A DNA stretch of 64,000 nucleotides, from NCBI GenBank assembly GCA_019137255.1, contig WPDH01000220.1:165195-229194 (forward strand). The letters run 5' to 3'. The translations under genes and the position numbers were made by a program. Origin of the DNA: Corinectria fuckeliana. Taxonomy: Eukaryota > Ascomycota > Sordariomycetes > Hypocreales > Nectriaceae. The notes below the pieces were generated by a model. The model did no database searches. It was not told the origin of the DNA and worked only from the letters and a program-made list of their open reading frames with translations. How positions within the stretch are numbered: the first letter of the stretch is position 1; every line of letters starts with the position of its first letter. Below are positions 59,450-64,000 of this stretch, in pieces.

Positions 59450-60950
59450 ATAGTTCTTCTTTAGCGAAGAAGGCTTATACCTATTCTTAGGAAATATAGT
59501 ACCCTCTAAGCTTATCTAGCTAGATATTATTAAATATGTGAAATGTTTAAGTGCTTATATTCTTACCGCTAAGTTACCCTAAGTATATAATTATAAGGTA
59601 GAGAGCTAGGGCTAGTAGTAGGGCTGTGTTTTAGGTTAGGGTTTTAGTAGCTATTATGTTTTTTGCTAGTGAGGGTGATATAAACTAGACTTGATTTTAG
59701 GTTAGTATATTATTTTATACTTCTAGGGGTGTAAGTGAGAGTATATATACTTATCCCTGCTAATAGTTATTTTACCATGGGGGGAGGCTTTTATTATTAC
59801 CTATCTGTGAGGTTAGTCTAGCTATATTACTACGTAGGGTTTAGAGGTATATTATTCTTAGTTCCTAGGTGGCTACACTAGCTTAGTTTCTTATTAGGGT
59901 GTGATGCTTTCCCCTAAAGAGGTAGCTCTAACTTCCTACTATTACGCAGATATAAAAGTTTAGTATATAAAGCTTATTTATATCCGCCTAGTTGTTAATA
60001 GACTAGTAAGAAGCTAAGTAGCTTATAACTTCTTAGAGGTAGATATTAAGCTTATTAAAGACTAAGTTAGTAAGATAATTAGGTAGGTATTTAGTAGTAT
60101 ATACTATATGTTTAACTCTAGATATCTAATTCTAGAAGTTAACTTAGTTAGTGATATCTTAAATAGTGAATTTCTCCTTTTATAGAGTGTTTATTATAAC
60201 TTCTAGTTAGGTTTTAAAGCGGGTTTAGATTAGATTAATCTATATACTAATTCTCTTATAACTGTTTTAGAGTACTACTTATTAGTTGTTAGTTAAGTTA
60301 CTAGTATACTAGTCTAGAGCTGATCTGAGAAGCAGGTATAGTATATTCTAAACTAGTACTACTTTATATTCTAGTCCTTATGCTATATATTATTCTAAGA
60401 AATTAACAAAGTAGAAGGTGCTTCTCTAGATAAGGTTCTTATTGTCTAGCTCTATATTATTAAAGGATTTATTATAGGTGTCTACTAGTCAGAACTTTTC
60501 TACTTCTTCTACTTAGAACTAGATATATAGCGCTAAGGTAGTATTTATTTATGTCTAGCTAAGAAGGTTATATAGGTCTTCTATAGTGATAAGAGTTTCT
60601 TATGCTGTTAGATATTCTAGCGGATTGTTTATGCTTAGGGCTAATTCTGTTAGTATCTTAACTATTAGAGCTAGAGGTTATTAATCTACTATTATAGGTT
60701 TCTTACCTTTATTTAGTTAGAAGGTTAAGTTAAACTCTATAGGGGCTAGTTTATTCTACAGACTAGTTGTTAGAAGGAGGGTATCTCTAAAGTGTTATTA
60801 GGCTAGGATTTATAGTGGGTTTAACAGGTTAGCAGATTAGGATCTTAGTTTGTCTTTAATATCCTAGTTGTAGAGCTGTTAGGCAAGATTGTTATTAACT
60901 AGGTTAGCTGTTAGTTGCTAGGTGGGAAGAGGTGGTCGTAGTGAAATAGG
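59450..60950 (-). pseudogene. gag remnant of the inner gypsy element
   Basis: On the minus strand the capsid-like pattern of fungal gypsy gag is readable around 60,170-60,345: SALDxYTSNLTNN, LIxTRFKT and KEKFTIxDI, comparable to the family's WYTSxLS..., L..RFK and ...YTL.DVR. Upstream a TPIEFNL-like start block lies near 60,730. The remainder towards 59,450 is Ser/Pro/Asn-rich like a gag C-terminus. Multiple TAA/TAG interrupt it. Limits are approximate. Confidence 0.6.
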
Positions 60951-61432
60951 GAAGGTCTTAAGGGGGGTTAGGCTGGTTATTTCTAAGGAGCTTATAGGTA
61001 GTTGAAAGATATTTAGGGGTGGTAGTAAGTATTAGTATTTCTGTCTAGTTAGGCAGTAATAAAGTTCTTTCTAGTTATATACTTATTTCTTAGATTTTAA
61101 CCACCTTATAATTACCTTCTTAATTCTAGTGTATAGTTTTAACTTTCATATTAAGAGGTATATAAGAGACTTAGCTGCTTCCTTAGGGTTAAGTCTAGAG
61201 GTAGCACACAAAAGGAATAGGTAAGCAAGTCCTAACTGCTAATATTATTCCTAGAGGTGATATTCCTATGCTTATATGTTATCTTTCTTGTTAATTAAGT
61301 TAATTACCTTAGGGGAGAAGAGTTCCTAGTAACTAGGGATTTCTTAGTAAGCTTTTAGAAGTTTCTAACTAAGGTGAAAGTTAAGAGCTATTCAGAAGGT
61401 GTGTAAGTACAGGTAATATAATTGCTACTATT

Positions 61433-61816
61433 TAATATAAAATTAATTATATTAGGGGATATACAGAGTAAATACTGCTAAGGGGAAGAATCCCTACTTA
61501 TATAATTAAGATACCTAAAGCTTAAGAGTAAGATAGTAAGGTAATAAGATGATAATTCTTCTATCTATTCTAGTAATAGTCTTCCCCTTTATATAAGGGA
61601 AAGTCCTAAGGTACTCTTTAGGTATTCCCTAGGAAATCTCTAGATAGGTCCTAGGATTTCCCTAGGACTATCCTGAGATTTCCTAGGATAATTCTCAGCC
61701 TAATTAGTAAGAGATTTCTCTTCTTATTATGGCCACTCTTTAGTGGCCCTCTCTAGGGTTATAGCCTAAGCTGTTACCAGATGGTAACAGCTCTCTGTCT
61801 AGCTTATTCTGTAATA
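61433..61816 (-). repeat. LTR (5' LTR of inner gypsy element), 384 bp
   Basis: This is the second LTR copy. It starts TAATATAA and ends CTGTAATA. Because gag and pol read leftward from here, it is the 5' LTR. Differences from the other copy are nearly all transitions. Confidence 0.92.
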
Positions 61817-61821
61817 TAATT
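61817..61821. repeat. Target-site duplication, right copy
   Basis: TAATT directly follows the right LTR and matches the five bases before the left LTR. Confidence 0.75.
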
Positions 61822-63300
61822 AGTTTTATTAATAATAGTTAGTAAGAGTGTAATAAACAGCTAGTAAGTTAGATTACTACTTTTATAATTAAAATAAAAC
61901 CTTATTCTTTAAGAGTAAACTAGTAATTCTTATATAAGAGGTGTTAAAACTTAAAATCTTATACTAATACTATAATAATCTTAAAGTAAAATATATAAAA
62001 ACTATAAAGATATTAAAACTTATTAGTAGAAAGTTTTATTAGAATAAGATTAGAGAAGATATAGCTAAGTATATAACTAGCTACTAACTATACTAAAAGG
62101 TAAAAACCTTAAGGTATAAGCCTTATAAATATTTATAATCACTCTTAATACTATTATACTTATTTTAAGAAATTAGTATAAACTTTATTATAAGTTTACT
62201 AAATAGTATATAAGTAGATAGTAAGAAATATAATATAATTCTAGTAATTATATATTATATAATAAAATATATAATATTTATTTCTTATAAGAAGACTATA
62301 ATAATAGCTTAATTAGTATAAGTGTTTTATAAGTAGGTAAAATATAAGTTTAGAAGTCTTAAAAGAATTATAAGTAATAAAAATAAGCTTCTTATAAGCT
62401 AATTTTAAAAGAACCTTATAATTAAAAGAGTAACCTATTAGTAACTATTTATTATATACTACTTATAAACTAATAGCTAGATAGAAAAAACAAACTAGGC
62501 TATTAAGAAATATTTATAAATCTATATAAGAAAGTCTCTTAAAAGATAAGTAGTATAATTACTAAAAGTAGAATTTATATATAATAACAGCTAATATAAT
62601 AATATTAGTATATCTCTAATATAAGCCTTATATAAGTACTACCTAAGAGTAGTAAAGTATATATTATAACACTTAAAAACCACTATATAAAAAGTAACTA
62701 AGTATATTAAAACTTTTTACTAAGTATATAATAAGACTTATAAGTGCTAAAAATAAGTAATAAAAACCTAAGCTAAAAACTATAATAAAAAACATCTTAA
62801 ATAGAAATACTAGGTAGAATAAGTAGTAGAACTATTTATATATAACTTTTAATTTAAATATAAGAAATTAGCACTTAAGTTTATTTAAGTTATAATAGCT
62901 AAAAGAGTTAGAAAATAAGCTTATTAAGTTTACCTGCTAAAATAATACTAAAAGATATATAATATATTTTTAGTTTTACTTATTAAACTATAAAAAGATA
63001 TATATAAAACACTTAATAAGCGCTTAATAACTCTCTTAGAACTTAAAAAAGAAGAGAATAAGTAGAAAGTTAAAAGAATTATTATAAATAAGAAAATAAA
63101 AAAATAAACCTTTTACTTAGTAAAATAAACAAAATAGCTAGTAAAATATAACACTTAAGAACTTATAATTCACTTAGAAAATATAATAAAAGTAGTATAG
63201 TAATATTACTAATAATAAAAGTATATATATAAGAAATAAGATAATAAGAATCTTTAATAATAGGTAAAAACCTAATAATAACTAGGTAATAAATACTTAC
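61822..63300 (+). mobile_element. Ty3/gypsy chromovirus, 3' part with integrase and chromodomain
   Basis: This continues the plus-strand element broken at 52,424. The frame resumes in integrase: KFYxNKIREDIAKYITSY around 62,025-62,075, KKYNIILVIIxYxIKY around 62,225-62,265, and a TNxxIExTNxAIKKYL block near 62,470-62,515. At about 63,080-63,195 a chromodomain-like stretch reads KIKKxTFYLVKxTKxLVKYNTxEP, followed by HLENI. Chromodomain-bearing gypsy elements (chromoviruses) use this to target heterochromatin. Numerous stops make it inactive. Its 3' LTR is not recognisable before the window ends. Confidence 0.7.
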
Positions 63301-64000
63301 TTTTTTCTAACTTAAATATAAACTTAAATAACTAAACTACTAAAACCTTAAATAAAAGCTGCTTAAAACTATAAAAGAAACTAAATAATAAATTAAACTA
63401 ATAATAAAAATTTAAGCTTAAGAAAAAGTATAATAAACCTAACTATTATAATAAGACTAAACTTCTTTCTTTTTCTTATTATTCTTCTTATTCTACTCTT
63501 AGTAAGCTTACTCTTAAAGTTATTTCTCCTCTAAGTATTACTACTTAGCTATAATATACTTTATTTTAGAACAGGTAAGAGCTTTTTCTTTAGGATCTTA
63601 AGTGAGCAGCTAATAGCTATAAGAGGTATAAAAAGAGGTATAAAAAGAGGCTAAAAAATAAACTAAATTATAATAAGAAGAATTACTAAATATACTATTA
63701 CTATATACTAAGCTCTTATTATTATAAGAATAGTTAAAAGCTAGTTAGTTACTATAGTAAAAAGATATTATACTTATAAAAGAAATAAATAGCTTAAAAG
63801 CCCTATTATTATAATACTAAATAATAAAAGCCTAAATAGCCTTAGAAAAATTATTAGAAAAAGTATAAGTAAAACTCTTATTAGATATCTTAATAGTAAG
63901 TATACACTTAGTAACTGTTAAAATATAAAAGGTTAATAATAGAAGTTAAAAGATAAAATTATTATAGTAATATAAGAGTATTATAAATACTAGTTAAGCT
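63301..64000. other. AT-rich sequence after the chromodomain
   Basis: No domain could be read on either strand. It may contain the 3' end and LTR of the outer gypsy element, but I found no matching copy inside the window. Confidence 0.4.

Larger units (their letters stand above)
52425..61816 (-). mobile_element. Complete Ty3/gypsy LTR retrotransposon, inner (nested) element
   Basis: This is a 9,392-bp element with two 384-bp LTRs and a 5-bp duplication (TAATT) on both sides. Coding is on the minus strand: gag near 59.4-60.9 kb, reverse transcriptase near 57.5-58.0 kb, integrase tail near 55.3-55.6 kb, and an extra frame at 52.9-54.5 kb. It is inserted in the pol region of another gypsy element of opposite orientation, between its RNase H and integrase. 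It is RIP-mutated but keeps more G and C than the surrounding element, consistent with later arrival. All frames contain stops, so it is not autonomous. Confidence 0.9.
44660..64000. other. AT-rich RIP-mutated block of retrotransposon remains
   Basis: Composition shifts sharply at about 44,660. The block is dominated by TA dinucleotides, is poor in CA and TG, and its reading frames are filled with TAA and TAG. This is the pattern left by repeat-induced point mutation (CpA to TpA on either strand). Translating the decayed frames by eye reveals retrotransposon domains, given as separate entries. No host gene was found. Two undetermined bases (NN) sit at 49,313-49,314. Confidence 0.92.

Noticed and set aside
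1..64000. tRNA, rRNA or CRISPR features
   Set aside because: I searched by eye for cloverleaf boxes and regular spaced repeats and found none. Tandem repeats here are simple microsatellites.

Overview
The window is nuclear DNA of a filamentous ascomycete, most likely a Sordariomycete (Pezizomycotina). The genes carry short 50-80 bp GT-AG introns, and the families present are typical of such fungi: DHA1-type MFS transporters, a Ste6-like ABC exporter, a fungal bZIP, a purine nucleoside permease, an Iks1-type kinase and a DUF1748 protein. I see no rRNA, tRNA or CRISPR array. The species cannot be named from this sequence alone.

Positions 1 to about 44,660 are a normal, balanced-GC, gene-bearing arm. 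In order it holds: an MFS transporter (+); a two-exon protein of unknown function (-); a five-exon PBDC1/Ypl225w-type eEF1A chaperone (-); a 1447-residue Ste6-like ABC transporter (+); a bZIP factor (+) tail to tail with a PMCA-type Ca2+-ATPase (-); a purine nucleoside permease (+) converging on an Iks1-like kinase (-); a decayed Zn2Cys6 regulator (+); an orphan two-exon gene (-); a tiny Cys-rich protein (+); a second MFS transporter (+, four exons); another small Cys-containing protein (-); pyruvate kinase (-); a tiny DUF1748 gene (+, four exons); and a coiled-coil protein resembling Atg28 annotations (-). Exon structures were rebuilt by hand from splice signals and reading-frame continuity. 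No biosynthetic cluster is evident: housekeeping genes (pyruvate kinase, PBDC1, Ca2+ pump) are mixed with transport and regulatory genes.

Positions about 44,660 to 64,000 are an abrupt AT-rich block with almost no open frames, strong TpA excess and loss of CpA/TpG, the mark of repeat-induced point mutation (RIP). It is a graveyard of LTR retrotransposons. A Ty1/copia-like remnant (+) lies at about 45.7-48.5 kb. A Ty3/gypsy chromovirus (+) follows, with reverse transcriptase at about 50.6-51.3 kb and integrase plus chromodomain at 61.8-63.2 kb. It is split by a complete 9,392-bp gypsy element on the minus strand (52,425-61,816) that has two 384-bp LTRs and a 5-bp target duplication. The inner element keeps recognisable gag, RT and integrase, and also a further unidentified coding-like frame between integrase and its 3' LTR.

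The most unusual points are the nested insertion with its extra frame, the apparently strand-asymmetric RIP, the dead zinc-cluster gene, and several minute coding exons.
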